Source of the DNA: an uncultured Steroidobacter sp.
Lineage (GTDB): Bacteria > Pseudomonadota > Gammaproteobacteria > Steroidobacterales > Steroidobacteraceae
Assembly: GCA_937864115.1 (NCBI GenBank)
Contig: CALMII010000018.1
Location: 186,001 to 250,000, forward strand
DNA: 64,000 nt
Direction of reading: 5' to 3'
Each line of letters opens with the position of its first letter. The first letter of the stretch is position 1. A program made the translations under genes and the position numbers. The notes under the pieces were generated by a model that was given only the letters and a program-made list of their open reading frames with translations, searched no databases and was not told the origin of the DNA. Below, piece after piece: positions 27,849 through 36,651 of this stretch.

Positions 27849-29802
27849 GGGAAAGTTCCGTCGTGGCCGATCGATGATGCAGCGCCTGCTGCTGTTGCGC
27901 CCACTCCAGCCACGCCTGGAACATGAGCACATTCCAGAGGTGAGTGTGCCATTTTCTCTGTCCGCCGAGGTACTGAGTCCAGAGGTCCGCGATGGGCCCC
28001 GGTGCCAGATAGCCTTCGCGCGCGATGCGTGCGGGATCGAGCAGCGCCTGCGCCCAGGTCCGCAGCGCGCCGGATAGCCAGGCGCTGACCGGTGCGGCGA
28101 ATCCGGTCTTGGGACGCTTGATGAGAGTTTCCGGCAGGTAGCGCCGCAGCAGCTGGCGCAGGATCCATTTCTGCTGGCCATCGCGCAGTTTCAGCGAGGT
28201 CGGAATCCGGAAAGCGAGTTCGACCACGCGATAGTCGAGCAGCGGCGCACGCGCTTCCAGCCCGACCGCCATGCTGGCGCGATCGACCTTGGCGAGGATG
28301 TCTTCCGGCAGGTAGGTGACGAGATCCAGGTACATGAGACCGTGCGCCATGTCGCGGCCGGGAAGCTGCCAGTCCGCGTGCGTGAACGGCGTCGCATGCT
28401 CGTGGCTGTGCAGCGCGACGCTCCCGGGATTGCGCCACTTCGACATGCGATTGCGATAGATGTCGGCGGCGGATTTCGTGCCGAGTTCGGCGGCGACCAT
28501 TGCCAGCTTGCTGACGCGCGCCTCGCGATTCGCATGCGATCGCAGCGCCCAGGCGAGCGAGCTGCGCACCGGACCGGGAATGCCATGCACGAGCCGCGCG
28601 ACGCGCAACGCGCGCTGATAGCGCATGTAACCGGCGAACAGTTCATCGCCGCCATCGCCGGACAGAGACACCTTCACGCTCTGTCGCGCCAGGCGCGACA
28701 CCAGGCAGGTCGGAATCTGCGAGGAATCGGCGAAGGGTTCGTCGAACAGCCGCGGCAGATCGGGCACGAGGTCGAGTGCGCTTTCGCCCGTGACATAGAG
28801 CTCGGTGTGATCGGTGCCCAGGTGCGTGGCGATGGCGCGTGCTTCCGGGGCTTCGTTGTTCTTCGAATCGTTGAAGCCGATGGAAAACGTCTGCACCGGT
28901 CGCGACGACTGGGCCTGCATCATGGCGACGATCAGCGAGGAATCGACGCCGCCCGACAGGAATGCGCCCAGCGGTACGTCGGCATGCATGCGCATCGACA
29001 CGGCATCGCGCAGCAGCGTGTCGAGCGTGTCGATGGTGGCGGCGGTGTCGGTGCGCAGGGGATCGGATACGGCGGCACCGAGTACCTGCCGCGAATCCCA
29101 GTACGGCCGGCACGCCTCGTGCGGCGAGTGATCGCGACCGCCGCTGGCGGCGTCCGCGGACGTGAGCGTCAGGCTGCTGCCCGGCGGCAATTTGTAGATG
29201 TTCTGCAGGATCGACCACGGCCCGGGAACGTAGCCGTGTCGCAGGAACAGGGCCAGCGAGTCGCGGTCGATGCGCAGCTCGAACGCCGGATGGGCGAAGA
29301 ACGGTTTCAGCTCGGAACCGAACACGATCGTGTTGCCCAGCCAGCCGTAGTACAGCGGCTTCTTGCCGATGCGATCGCGCGCCAGATGCAGACGGCGTTC
29401 CTGGCGATCCCACAATGCGATGGCGAGCATGCCGTTGGAGCGGCGCAGCGCTTCTTCCAGTCCCCAGGTTTCGACCGCGGCCAGCAATACTTCCGTATCG
29501 GAATGTCCCTTGAAGCGTCGTCCGGCCCGGCTCAGTTCGGCGCTGAGTTCGCGATAGTTGTAGATCTCGCCGTTGAAGACGATGGCGTAACGCTGTGATG
29601 CCGAGAACATCGGCTGATGACCGTCGGCGGACAGGTCGATGATGGAGAGCCGGCGATGACCGAGGCCGATGCCGCTGTCGGCGTCATGCCAGATGCCGCG
29701 ATCGTCGGGGCCGCGATGCTCGAGCGCATCGGTCATGGCATCGAGCGTCCGGTGCGCGTGCAGCGACGCCGAAGCGGAGAGGAACCCGGCGATGCCGCAC
29801 AT
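27814..29802 (-). CDS. asnB: Asparagine synthase (glutamine-hydrolysing)
   Basis: 662 residues. Cys2 of MCGIAGF is the glutaminase nucleophile after Met removal; HRGPDDRG, FNGEIYNYREL and SDTEVLL belong to the N-terminal Ntn domain, FLSGGVDSSLI is the PPi-loop of the synthetase domain, and SLSGDGGDELFAGY follows. The length exceeds the 550 or so of housekeeping AsnB and matches the versions often found in polysaccharide and LPS loci, where they may amidate a sugar or peptide. Here it heads a minus-strand group with DUF6165 and follows a GT2 gene, supporting a surface-glycan role, though plain asparagine synthesis is not excluded. Confidence 0.9.
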   Translation of the reverse strand: MCGIAGFLSASASLHAHRTLDAMTDALEHRGPDDRGIWHDADSGIGLGHRRLSIIDLSADGHQPMFSASQRYAIVFNGEIYNYRELSAELSRAGRRFKGHSDTEVLLAAVETWGLEEALRRSNGMLAIALWDRQERRLHLARDRIGKKPLYYGWLGNTIVFGSELKPFFAHPAFELRIDRDSLALFLRHGYVPGPWSILQNIYKLPPGSSLTLTSADAASGGRDHSPHEACRPYWDSRQVLGAAVSDPLRTDTAATIDTLDTLLRDAVSMRMHADVPLGAFLSGGVDSSLIVAMMQAQSSRPVQTFSIGFNDSKNNEAPEARAIATHLGTDHTELYVTGESALDLVPDLPRLFDEPFADSSQIPTCLVSRLARQSVKVSLSGDGGDELFAGYMRYQRALRVARLVHGIPGPVRSSLAWALRSHANREARVSKLAMVAAELGTKSAADIYRNRMSKWRNPGSVALHSHEHATPFTHADWQLPGRDMAHGLMYLDLVTYLPEDILAKVDRASMAVGLEARAPLLDYRVVELAFRIPTSLKLRDGQQKWILRQLLRRYLPETLIKRPKTGFAAPVSAWLSGALRTWAQALLDPARIAREGYLAPGPIADLWTQYLGGQRKWHTHLWNVLMFQAWLEWAQQQQALHHRSATTELSHARHPRPHLSR

Positions 29803-29816
29803 TCAGCGCCCGCCGG

Positions 29817-30698
29817 TCACGGCAGGAAGCCGTCATTGAATTTGTCGACGTGATCCCGCGATGCCGGGTTGCGAACCATTTCGTAGTAGCGCAGCCGCTT
29901 GTACACCGCGTACGAAGCCGCCACCTGCGAAACGACGTAACCGCGTCCGCCGTCGAGAAATCCAAGCCGCAGCACGTAGTCCTTGAGAAATGCCGCCATG
30001 AAAACGAAGGGAGCCAGCCACAGGCGCGTGGGCCGCTGCTTGTCGAGCCAGTCGCGCGTCTTGAGTTCGGTGTAGTGCAGGATCTTGAGCTGCCGATGCA
30101 GCAGCGTCGGATTGTGATGGTGAATCATGCGCTGCCGGAACGTGCGGGTCGGTCCATCGAACCGCAGCGATTCATGCACGCGCACGTCGCTCCAGCGCGC
30201 GCGCCGGCGATCGTAGATGCGCCCGAGCTTTTCGCCGACCATCGGCCGGTACCAGCGCATCGGCTCGCCCATGTACCAGGTCTGGCGGCGCAGAAACGCG
30301 CCGGCCGACGGCGACTTCATGAGTTCGGGCAGTTTCTCTTCGAGTTCGCGTGCCAGTTCCGGCGACAGCACTTCATCGGCGTCGAGCGCGAGGATCCAGT
30401 CGTGACTTGCCTGGGTCGTGGCGAAGTTGCGCTGCGCGCCGAACCCCAGCCAGTCCTTGTGAACGACTTTCGCGCCGTGCCGGCGTGCGATGTCGGGCGT
30501 GCCGTCGGTGCTGCCCGAATCGATGACGAGTTTCTCGGCGGCAAATGGCACACTGTCGAGGCATCGACCGATGACAGCGGCTTCGTCACGGGTGATGACC
30601 AACAGTGTGATGGGCAGGGTCGCCGTGGCCGGTACGTCGCGATTCGCACGCGCGGGCTCCGGACTGTCGTACAAGGGCTGAAGCGGAAGAGGCTGCAT
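29817..30698 (-). CDS. Family 2 glycosyltransferase (WaaE/LgtF-like), paralog 1
   Basis: 293 residues, cytoplasmic or peripheral on the inner membrane. GT-A fold signatures: TLLVITRDEAAVIGRCLDS, VIDSGSTDGT, the nucleotide-sugar DXD-type ALDADEVL near residue 125, and RWSDVRVHESL. Resembles LPS core glucosyltransferases of the WaaE/LgtF type. The start codon is one base from the divergent GTG of the next gene. Strongly similar throughout to the GT2 at 31746, but with a 30-residue N-terminal extension. Ends 14 bases from asnB. Confidence 0.87.
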   Translation of the reverse strand: MQPLPLQPLYDSPEPARANRDVPATATLPITLLVITRDEAAVIGRCLDSVPFAAEKLVIDSGSTDGTPDIARRHGAKVVHKDWLGFGAQRNFATTQASHDWILALDADEVLSPELARELEEKLPELMKSPSAGAFLRRQTWYMGEPMRWYRPMVGEKLGRIYDRRRARWSDVRVHESLRFDGPTRTFRQRMIHHHNPTLLHRQLKILHYTELKTRDWLDKQRPTRLWLAPFVFMAAFLKDYVLRLGFLDGGRGYVVSQVAASYAVYKRLRYYEMVRNPASRDHVDKFNDGFLP

Positions 30699-30699
30699 T

Positions 30700-31731
30700 G
30701 TGTCGCGATATCTTTTCTTCGTTTCCGAACTCTATGCGCTAGCGATCCTGCGACCATTGCAGGAGGCGATTCGTGCGCGCGGCGATGCCGTGGCCTGGTT
30801 CTTCGAGCGGGAGTCGCTCGCCGGACATCTTCGCCCGGAGGAAGTGCGGCTGGCATCCGTGGAAAGTGTCATCGAATGGCGACCGGACGCCGTTTTCGTC
30901 CCGGGCAACTGGGTGCCGCAGTTCTTTCCGGGGTTGAAAGTGGAAGTCTTCCATGGGTTCAGCGTCGGTAAGCGGAGCGAGTCGCGCGGACATTTCCGCG
31001 TGCGTGGATCCTTTGATCTCTACTGTACACAGGGTCCCGATACAACACAGCCATTTGAACGCCTGCAGCAGCAGCTGGGTTTCTTCCGCGTTGCCGAAAC
31101 CGGCTGGTCCAAGCTCGATCCGCTGTTTTCCGGGCGTCATGTGCGCGAGCCGGCCGGCCGGCCCGTCATCCTTTTTGCATCTACTTTTACCGAGAGCATC
31201 ACCAGCGCCCGCGTGCTGCGGGATACGGTCGCCGCCGCGGCGCAGCGCGGCAGCTGGCAATGGCTGGTCACGCTGCATCCGAAGATGGCGCCGGACATCG
31301 TCGACTCGTATCGCGTCCTCGAAGGGCCGCACCTGCGCTTCGCGATGACCGACGACATCCTCGCGCTCTATGCGCAGGCGGACGTCCTGCTGTCGGACAC
31401 GTCATCGGTGGTGCCGGAGTTCCTCACCCAGCACCGGCCCGTGGTGACTTTCCGCAATCGACGCCCGGGTCCGCATCTGCTGGATGTCCAGAACGTCGCC
31501 GACGTCATTCCGGCCGTGGAGCATGCGCTGCAGCGCCCTGAATCCCTGATGAATGCGATTCGCGAGTATGCCAACCGCATTCATCCCTGGCGCGACGGCC
31601 GCTCCAGCGAGCGCGTGCTCGAGGCCACCGCTCGCGCCATCGCCGCCGGTCGTGGCGGCCTGAAACGCAAGCCGCTCAATCTGTGGCGACGAGTGCAGGC
31701 GCGCCAGCGGCTCGGGTATTGGGGATTCTGA
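30700..31731 (+). CDS. CDP-glycerol glycerophosphotransferase-like protein
   Basis: 343 residues from a GTG start. Features of this GT-B-like family: VEVFHGFSVGKRSE, a FASTFTES segment, VTLHPKM, and LLSDTSSVVPEFL near the C-terminus, the last being the conserved S-D-x-S-S-x-x-x-E region. Family members transfer glycerol phosphate or related groups to glycans. In Gram-negative LPS clusters they are thought to decorate the core. It lies between two divergent or convergent GT2 paralogs, in the opposite orientation to both. No membrane segment. Confidence 0.78.
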   Translation: MSRYLFFVSELYALAILRPLQEAIRARGDAVAWFFERESLAGHLRPEEVRLASVESVIEWRPDAVFVPGNWVPQFFPGLKVEVFHGFSVGKRSESRGHFRVRGSFDLYCTQGPDTTQPFERLQQQLGFFRVAETGWSKLDPLFSGRHVREPAGRPVILFASTFTESITSARVLRDTVAAAAQRGSWQWLVTLHPKMAPDIVDSYRVLEGPHLRFAMTDDILALYAQADVLLSDTSSVVPEFLTQHRPVVTFRNRRPGPHLLDVQNVADVIPAVEHALQRPESLMNAIREYANRIHPWRDGRSSERVLEATARAIAAGRGGLKRKPLNLWRRVQARQRLGYWGF

Positions 31732-31745
31732 AATAGCAGGCGGTC

Positions 31746-32570
31746 TCAGGGATCGAGGCCGCATCGCTTCAGCGCCAGCGTAGCCTGTTCGCGCGAAACG
31801 GGATTGCGCTGCATCTCGTAGTAACGCAGCCGCTTGTAGACGGCGTACGAGGCGGCGACGTGGGCGGCGACATAGCCTCGCCAGCCGTCCAGGAACGCAA
31901 GACGCAGAAAGTAATCCTTGATGAAGGTCGCGATGAATACGAACGGGCACGTCCACATGGACTTGCGCTTCCCTGTGTCGAGCCAGTCACGTGCCTTGAG
32001 TTCCGAGTAACGCAGGATCTTCAGATGCCGATGGACCAGCGTGGGGTTGTTGAAGTGGGCGAACGGTTCGCGCATCAACAGCGTCGTTCCGTCGAAGATC
32101 AATGATTCGTGTACGCGTGCGTCGGTCCAGCGGGCGCGCTTGCGGTTGTAGATTCTGGAAGACTTGTCCGCGACCATCGGCCGGTACCAGTGCATGGGTG
32201 CGCCCATGTACCACGTCTGCCGCACGAGGATCGCGCCGGCGTGGGACGACTGCAGCAGGGAGGGCAGTCGTGCCTGCAATTCGGCCACCGATGCTGGCGT
32301 GAGTACTTCATCGGCGTCCAGCACCAGAATCCAGTCGTGGCTGGCCTGGGTGTTGGCGAAATTCCGCTGCGGTCCGAACCCCAGCCAGTCCTGATGCACG
32401 ACGCGTGCGCCGTGCCGCCGCGCGATTTCCGGAGTGCCATCGGTGCTGCCTGAATCGATGACGACTTTCTCGGCTGCAAAAGGCACGCTGTCGAGGCAAC
32501 GTCCGATGACCTCCGCTTCATCGCGAGCGATGACCAGCAACGTGATGGGCAATGTCGGGGTTTGCGTCAT
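31746..32570 (-). CDS. Family 2 glycosyltransferase (WaaE/LgtF-like), paralog 2
   Basis: 274 residues from ATG 32570 (MTQTPTLP), chosen because the homology with the other GT2 starts at ITLLVIARDEA right after it; a further upstream ATG at 32609 adds an unrelated stretch. VIDSGSTDGT, VLDADEVL and RWTDARVHESL are conserved. Very similar to the GT2 at 29817 along its full length, so the pair arose by duplication. Possible LPS core hexose transferase. Confidence 0.88.
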   Translation of the reverse strand: MTQTPTLPITLLVIARDEAEVIGRCLDSVPFAAEKVVIDSGSTDGTPEIARRHGARVVHQDWLGFGPQRNFANTQASHDWILVLDADEVLTPASVAELQARLPSLLQSSHAGAILVRQTWYMGAPMHWYRPMVADKSSRIYNRKRARWTDARVHESLIFDGTTLLMREPFAHFNNPTLVHRHLKILRYSELKARDWLDTGKRKSMWTCPFVFIATFIKDYFLRLAFLDGWRGYVAAHVAASYAVYKRLRYYEMQRNPVSREQATLALKRCGLDP

Positions 32571-32630
32571 GCAGAAAGTCTTGCACAGCCACAGTCGCCT
32601 GCACAGCAAGTCCGCTCGGCAGCAGGCGCT

Positions 32631-33695
32631 TCAGCCGCGCCGCCGCAAGGCCAGCAGCACGGCGTGGAGCTTCCGGTTGACCTCATCCGGCGCGATCAGG
32701 TCCATGACGCCGGGCTTCTCGATCTTGGTCGTCCAGGGAATCTCGCTGGCGGGTTTGCCGAGCAGGCGACGCGCAGCGGCGTCGTACTTGTCGACGCACC
32801 ACTGGCGGCTGAGATAAGGCCCGCTGCGTGCCGGATTCGTGGCTGCGTAGAGGCCGATGACGGGAGTGCCCACCGTGGTCGCCATGTGCGCGGGTCCCGA
32901 GTCGGGGCTGAGCAGCACGGTGGCGCGCGACAGGGTCGCGAGGAATTCCAGCAGCGTGTCCTTGCCGATGGCGTTCACGCAGGCCTGCTTCATCTGCGCC
33001 TGGATCTGTTCGCCCATCTGGCGCTCCAGTTCGCTGCGACCGCCGCACAACACGACCTGCAGGCCGAGCGAGGCGGAGGCGTAGTCGGCGACCCGTGCGT
33101 AGTATTCGGCGCGCCAGTTGCGCAGCGGATGACTCGAGCAGGGGCTGATGACCAGCGTCTGCACGCCGTCGGGAATCAGCTTGCGTGCGTATTCGTGCGC
33201 GGCGGCGGGAATCGGAATGTCCCAGCGCAGCAGCTTCTCGTAGACGCCGAATTTCTCGGCGAAGCCGAACAGCGAATCCATGACGTGCTGGTTCGCTGCG
33301 GGACGAATGCGATTGGTCGTGAACAGCCATTGCAGTTCGCGCGCGCGGCGGCGGTCGAAGCCGAGCTTGATCTTTGCGGGAATGACGGTCGAGAGCAGGC
33401 TGGCCCGCAATGCCAGCTGCATGTGCATGAGAACGTCGAACTGCCGGCCGCGCATCGCGGCGCGCAGGGCGCGATACGATTTCAGCTTGCTGCCTTTGTC
33501 GATGGGGATGAATTCGATGTCGGGAATGTGGCCGAGCAGCTTCGCCTCGACGCGCCCGATCACCCAGGTGAAGCGCGTCTCCGGCCAGGCGCGCTGCAGC
33601 GTGCGGATGACCGCGAGCACATGGCAGGTATCGCCGATCGCGGACAGCCGCAGGATGCAGACGGAGCGGGGAACGGTCTTGAAGTCGGCGCGCAT
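32631..33695 (-). CDS. Family 9 glycosyltransferase (heptosyltransferase-like)
   Basis: 354 residues from ATG 33695. GT9 signatures: ILRLSAIGDTCHVLAVIRTL at the N-terminus and LLSPDSGPAHMATTVGTPVI with GLYAATNPARSGP near the C-terminus, the ADP-heptose binding region in WaaC/WaaF-type enzymes. It would add a heptose or similar residue to the inner core at the cytoplasmic face of the inner membrane. Located with GT2 genes upstream and kdkA downstream (divergent). Which of WaaC, WaaF or another GT9 cannot be decided. Confidence 0.9.
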   Translation of the reverse strand: MRADFKTVPRSVCILRLSAIGDTCHVLAVIRTLQRAWPETRFTWVIGRVEAKLLGHIPDIEFIPIDKGSKLKSYRALRAAMRGRQFDVLMHMQLALRASLLSTVIPAKIKLGFDRRRARELQWLFTTNRIRPAANQHVMDSLFGFAEKFGVYEKLLRWDIPIPAAAHEYARKLIPDGVQTLVISPCSSHPLRNWRAEYYARVADYASASLGLQVVLCGGRSELERQMGEQIQAQMKQACVNAIGKDTLLEFLATLSRATVLLSPDSGPAHMATTVGTPVIGLYAATNPARSGPYLSRQWCVDKYDAAARRLLGKPASEIPWTTKIEKPGVMDLIAPDEVNRKLHAVLLALRRRG

Positions 33696-33826
33696 CAGTG
33701 CGGGCGCTGCGATGTCAGGCAGGGATATGCAGAGGGATTCCGCGGTAAGCTCAGCGCCAGCATGTACGACATGACCTTCTCGGATATCGCCAGAGTTCCA
33801 GCCCCGGTGCGCCGCCGTCTTTCTGC

Positions 33827-34555
33827 ATGAATGCGATTCGCGAACAGCGCGACGCCATCGACGGCGGCGGCATCCTATACGACGCTGCGTCAATCCCCAA
33901 GGCGCAGCCCGAGTGGTTTTCCCGCGATTACTGGACACGACGCGGCGCCCTGACGGAAGTCGCCGGCGGTCGCGGTTCCGTGCGTTTTCTGCAGACCGAT
34001 ACGGGCCGCTGGGTCTGGCGCCACTATCGTCGCGGCGGGCTGGTCGCGAAGCTCTTCCGGGATCGCTACCTGTGGACCGGCGAAGCACGCACGCGCTCGT
34101 TTGCGGAGTGGCGACTGCTTGCCGAACTGCGAGGTCGCGGATTACCCGTGCCCGCGCCGATCGCCGCTGCGTATCGACGCCGCGGGCTGACTTATGAAGC
34201 GGACCTGATCACGGCGGAGCTGCCGCCTTCGACGACGCTCGCGCAGGCGATGGCGGCACCGCTTTCCGCGGAACGCTGGCAGGCCGTCGGTCGGACCATC
34301 GCGCAGTTCCATGCGCAGGGCGTCCAGCACGCCGATCTGAATGCGCACAACATCCTGCTGGGCAGCGACGGCGCGGTGTATGTGCTCGACTTCGATCGGG
34401 GCCGACTGCGTGCGCGCGGCGCCTGGGAAGGGCGAGTGCTGGCGCGCTTGCGACGTTCGCTGGAGAAGGTGAGTGCGCAGCACGGCGTCGTATTCGATGA
34501 CGGCGGCTGGCGGGCGTTGATGGCGGGGTATTCGCTCTCCCCGCAGGCCGGCTGA
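33827..34555 (+). CDS. kdkA: 3-deoxy-D-manno-octulosonic acid kinase
   Basis: Phosphorylates the Kdo residue attached to lipid A. 242 residues with a protein-kinase-like fold: GGRGSVRFL glycine loop, RHYRRGGL, catalytic HADLNAHN (168-175, with Asp170 and Asn175) and DFDRGRL (188-194) in place of DFG. RGGLVAKLFRDRYLW is characteristic of KdkA. In species with KdkA, the core usually carries a single phosphorylated Kdo. Divergent from the GT9 gene and convergent on lpxL, with a REP element at its end. Confidence 0.92.
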   Translation: MNAIREQRDAIDGGGILYDAASIPKAQPEWFSRDYWTRRGALTEVAGGRGSVRFLQTDTGRWVWRHYRRGGLVAKLFRDRYLWTGEARTRSFAEWRLLAELRGRGLPVPAPIAAAYRRRGLTYEADLITAELPPSTTLAQAMAAPLSAERWQAVGRTIAQFHAQGVQHADLNAHNILLGSDGAVYVLDFDRGRLRARGAWEGRVLARLRRSLEKVSAQHGVVFDDGGWRALMAGYSLSPQAG

Positions 34556-34572
34556 AGCCCCATGGCATCGAC

Positions 34573-34673
34573 CTGTGGGGCCGGCTTCAGCCGGCCTGAA
34601 AACAGTCAGTCAGGCTAAAGCCCGGCTTCAGCCCGGCTTCCGAAAAGAGGCCGGCTGAAGCCGGCCCCACAGG
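34573..34673. repeat. REP element, variant copy 5
   Basis: CTGTGGGGCCGGCTTCAGCC at the left and its complement, GGCTGAAGCCGGCCCCACAG, at the right, with a diverged middle (CGGCTTCAGCCCGG). Lies between the convergent kdkA and lpxL-type genes. Confidence 0.85.
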
Positions 34674-34695
34674 AAGAGAAGGAAGTCTCCGTTTC

Positions 34696-35601
34696 TTACG
34701 GAGCCTGTTGCCTGCGGTAGTAGTCCGGATAGTCCGCCGTCAGCCCCTTGAAGCGGCGATGGATCCACAGGTACTGCGCCGGCACTTTCCGCACCTGCGC
34801 TTCGATCGCGCGATTGAAACGCTCCGCATCGGCCACGGCGCTGTCGCTGGGAAAGTCTTCGAGCATCGGATGAATGACCATGCGATAGCCCTGCGAGCCC
34901 GGCAGCCGCTCGGGGAAGTAGGGCAGCACGGCAGCGCCGGTCATACGCGCCAGTCGCGATGTCGCCGTATTCGTCGCCGCGGCAATGCCGAAGAAGGGCA
35001 CCATCTCCGCCCCCTTCTTGCGATAGCTCTGGTCCGGCGCATACCACACGGGTTCGTTGGCCTTGAGCGCGGAGATCAAGGTACGGATGTCGTCGCGCTT
35101 GATCGCGCGCTTGGCGCGCCGGCTGCGATTGCGCATCAGGAATGTTTCCAGCACCAGGTTGCTGGTCGGCCGATACATGATGTTCGTGGGCAGGCGTGCC
35201 GCGAGTGCGCGGGCGCCGATCTCCAGCGTCGTGAAATGCGCGCTCAGCAGCAGTGCGCCCTTGCCGCGGGCCAGCGCAGCCTGCAGATGGTCTTCGCCTT
35301 CGAGCTGCGTCAGTTCGAGAATGCGCTTGTCCGGGCTCCACCAGCTGATCGCGGTTTCGAACAGGCCGATGCCGACGCTGCGGAAATGTTCGCGCAGGAT
35401 CCGCTGGCGCTCCTCTGCGGATTTCTCCGGAAAACACAGCTCCAGATTGCGCCGCGCGATGCGCACGAACGACAGCGGCAGGATCACCAGCAGATCGCCG
35501 ATCCGGCGTCCCAGCCACAGCAGCAGCGGATAAGGCAGCGGCTCGAACAGCCGCAGAATGCCGAGCGCGATCCAGGTGGGCCAGTAGCGGGGGTGAAGCA
35601 T
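34696..35601 (-). CDS. Lipid A acyltransferase (LpxL/HtrB family), first of pair
   Basis: Transfers a secondary acyl chain from acyl-ACP to Kdo-lipid A. 301 residues. Membrane-association helix at the N-terminus (about 8-55), catalytic HX4E motif in SAHFTTLE, then NIMYRPTSN and VWYAPDQSYRKK. Family length about 300-310. Its ATG shares one base with the stop of the gene before it (TGATG overlap), so the two acyltransferases are translationally coupled. Which acyl position each enzyme serves cannot be told. Confidence 0.92.
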   Translation of the reverse strand: MLHPRYWPTWIALGILRLFEPLPYPLLLWLGRRIGDLLVILPLSFVRIARRNLELCFPEKSAEERQRILREHFRSVGIGLFETAISWWSPDKRILELTQLEGEDHLQAALARGKGALLLSAHFTTLEIGARALAARLPTNIMYRPTSNLVLETFLMRNRSRRAKRAIKRDDIRTLISALKANEPVWYAPDQSYRKKGAEMVPFFGIAAATNTATSRLARMTGAAVLPYFPERLPGSQGYRMVIHPMLEDFPSDSAVADAERFNRAIEAQVRKVPAQYLWIHRRFKGLTADYPDYYRRQQAP

Positions 35602-36593
35602 CACGCTTCCCTCCGATAGGGATCGTGGCCCTCGCGCCGGAAGCGCTTGTAGGCCCACAGGTACTGTTCCGGAAACTCGCGCACGTGTGCCTCGATCAGT
35701 TCGTGAAAGCGGCGCGTGTCGGCGACCGGATCGTCCGACGGAAACCGCTCGAACGGCGGATGGATGCGGATGGCGTAGCCGCGATTGTCGGCGCGACGCG
35801 CCGGAAAATACGGCAGCACCGGCGCCTTCGAGATTTTCGCCAGGCGCGAGGTGGCGACGTTGGATGCAGCGGGCTGATTGAAGAACGGCACCAGCTCGCT
35901 GTTCTTTTCGGTGTAGCGCTGATCCGGCGCATACCAGACGGGCAGGTTGTTCTTCAGGTTCTGCAGCAGATCGCGGATCTGGTCGGACGAAATCGCCTGC
36001 ACCGTGTGACGCTGTCGCCCGCGTCGCGACAGTTCGGCGATCAGGGCATTGCCCGGCGTCAGATACATGATGCTCGTCGGCCCCAGCAGCGTCAGGCCGC
36101 GGGCGCCCATTTCGAGCGTCGTGAAGTGCGCGCTCAGCATCAATGCGCCGCGACCCTGCGCCAGCGCCGCCGTCAGATGTTCGGTACCCTCGAAGCGGAT
36201 GAGCCGCCTGAGACGCGCGTCGCTCGCCCACCAGACCAGGCCGGTTTCGTAGAGCGTGCAGCCGAGGGATTCGAAGTGACGGCGCAGCAACTGCTGTCGC
36301 TGACGGGCATCGAGTTCAGGCAGACACAGTGCGATGTTGATGGCGGCCACGCGCCGGTCGCGTCGTGCCAGCAGGCGCGCCAGCCGGCCGGTGGCGCGGC
36401 CGATGCACATCTGTGCGGGCAGGGGCAGCAGGTTGACCAGGCGTACCAGGCCGATGCCGAACCAGACACCCCAGTAACGCGGGCCGAGAAACCGGTAGAG
36501 CGGCACGCGTTCCGGGTCGGTCGGGACCGCAGGTCGCGCGGTCCGCGGCGCTGCGGGCGGGGTCGCGGCCGTATTCTGGTCGGGCATGCTCAT
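35601..36593 (-). CDS. Lipid A acyltransferase (LpxL/HtrB family), second of pair
   Basis: 330 residues. Same HX4E site (SAHFTTLE), SIMYLTPGN and VWYAPDQRYTEK. A 35-residue Pro/Ala-rich N-terminal extension precedes the membrane helix and is absent from the other copy; the ATG at 36587, two codons in, is an alternative start. The pair with the preceding gene resembles the LpxL/LpxM division of labour. Divergent from waaA, 58 bases away, and in this orientation it is transcribed first. Confidence 0.92.
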   Translation of the reverse strand: MSMPDQNTAATPPAAPRTARPAVPTDPERVPLYRFLGPRYWGVWFGIGLVRLVNLLPLPAQMCIGRATGRLARLLARRDRRVAAINIALCLPELDARQRQQLLRRHFESLGCTLYETGLVWWASDARLRRLIRFEGTEHLTAALAQGRGALMLSAHFTTLEMGARGLTLLGPTSIMYLTPGNALIAELSRRGRQRHTVQAISSDQIRDLLQNLKNNLPVWYAPDQRYTEKNSELVPFFNQPAASNVATSRLAKISKAPVLPYFPARRADNRGYAIRIHPPFERFPSDDPVADTRRFHELIEAHVREFPEQYLWAYKRFRREGHDPYRREA

Positions 36594-36651
36594 GGGGCCG
36601 CGAATAGTAGTATGGATTCGCAGGCGCGACAGCCTGTAGCCTCCCGGCCGG

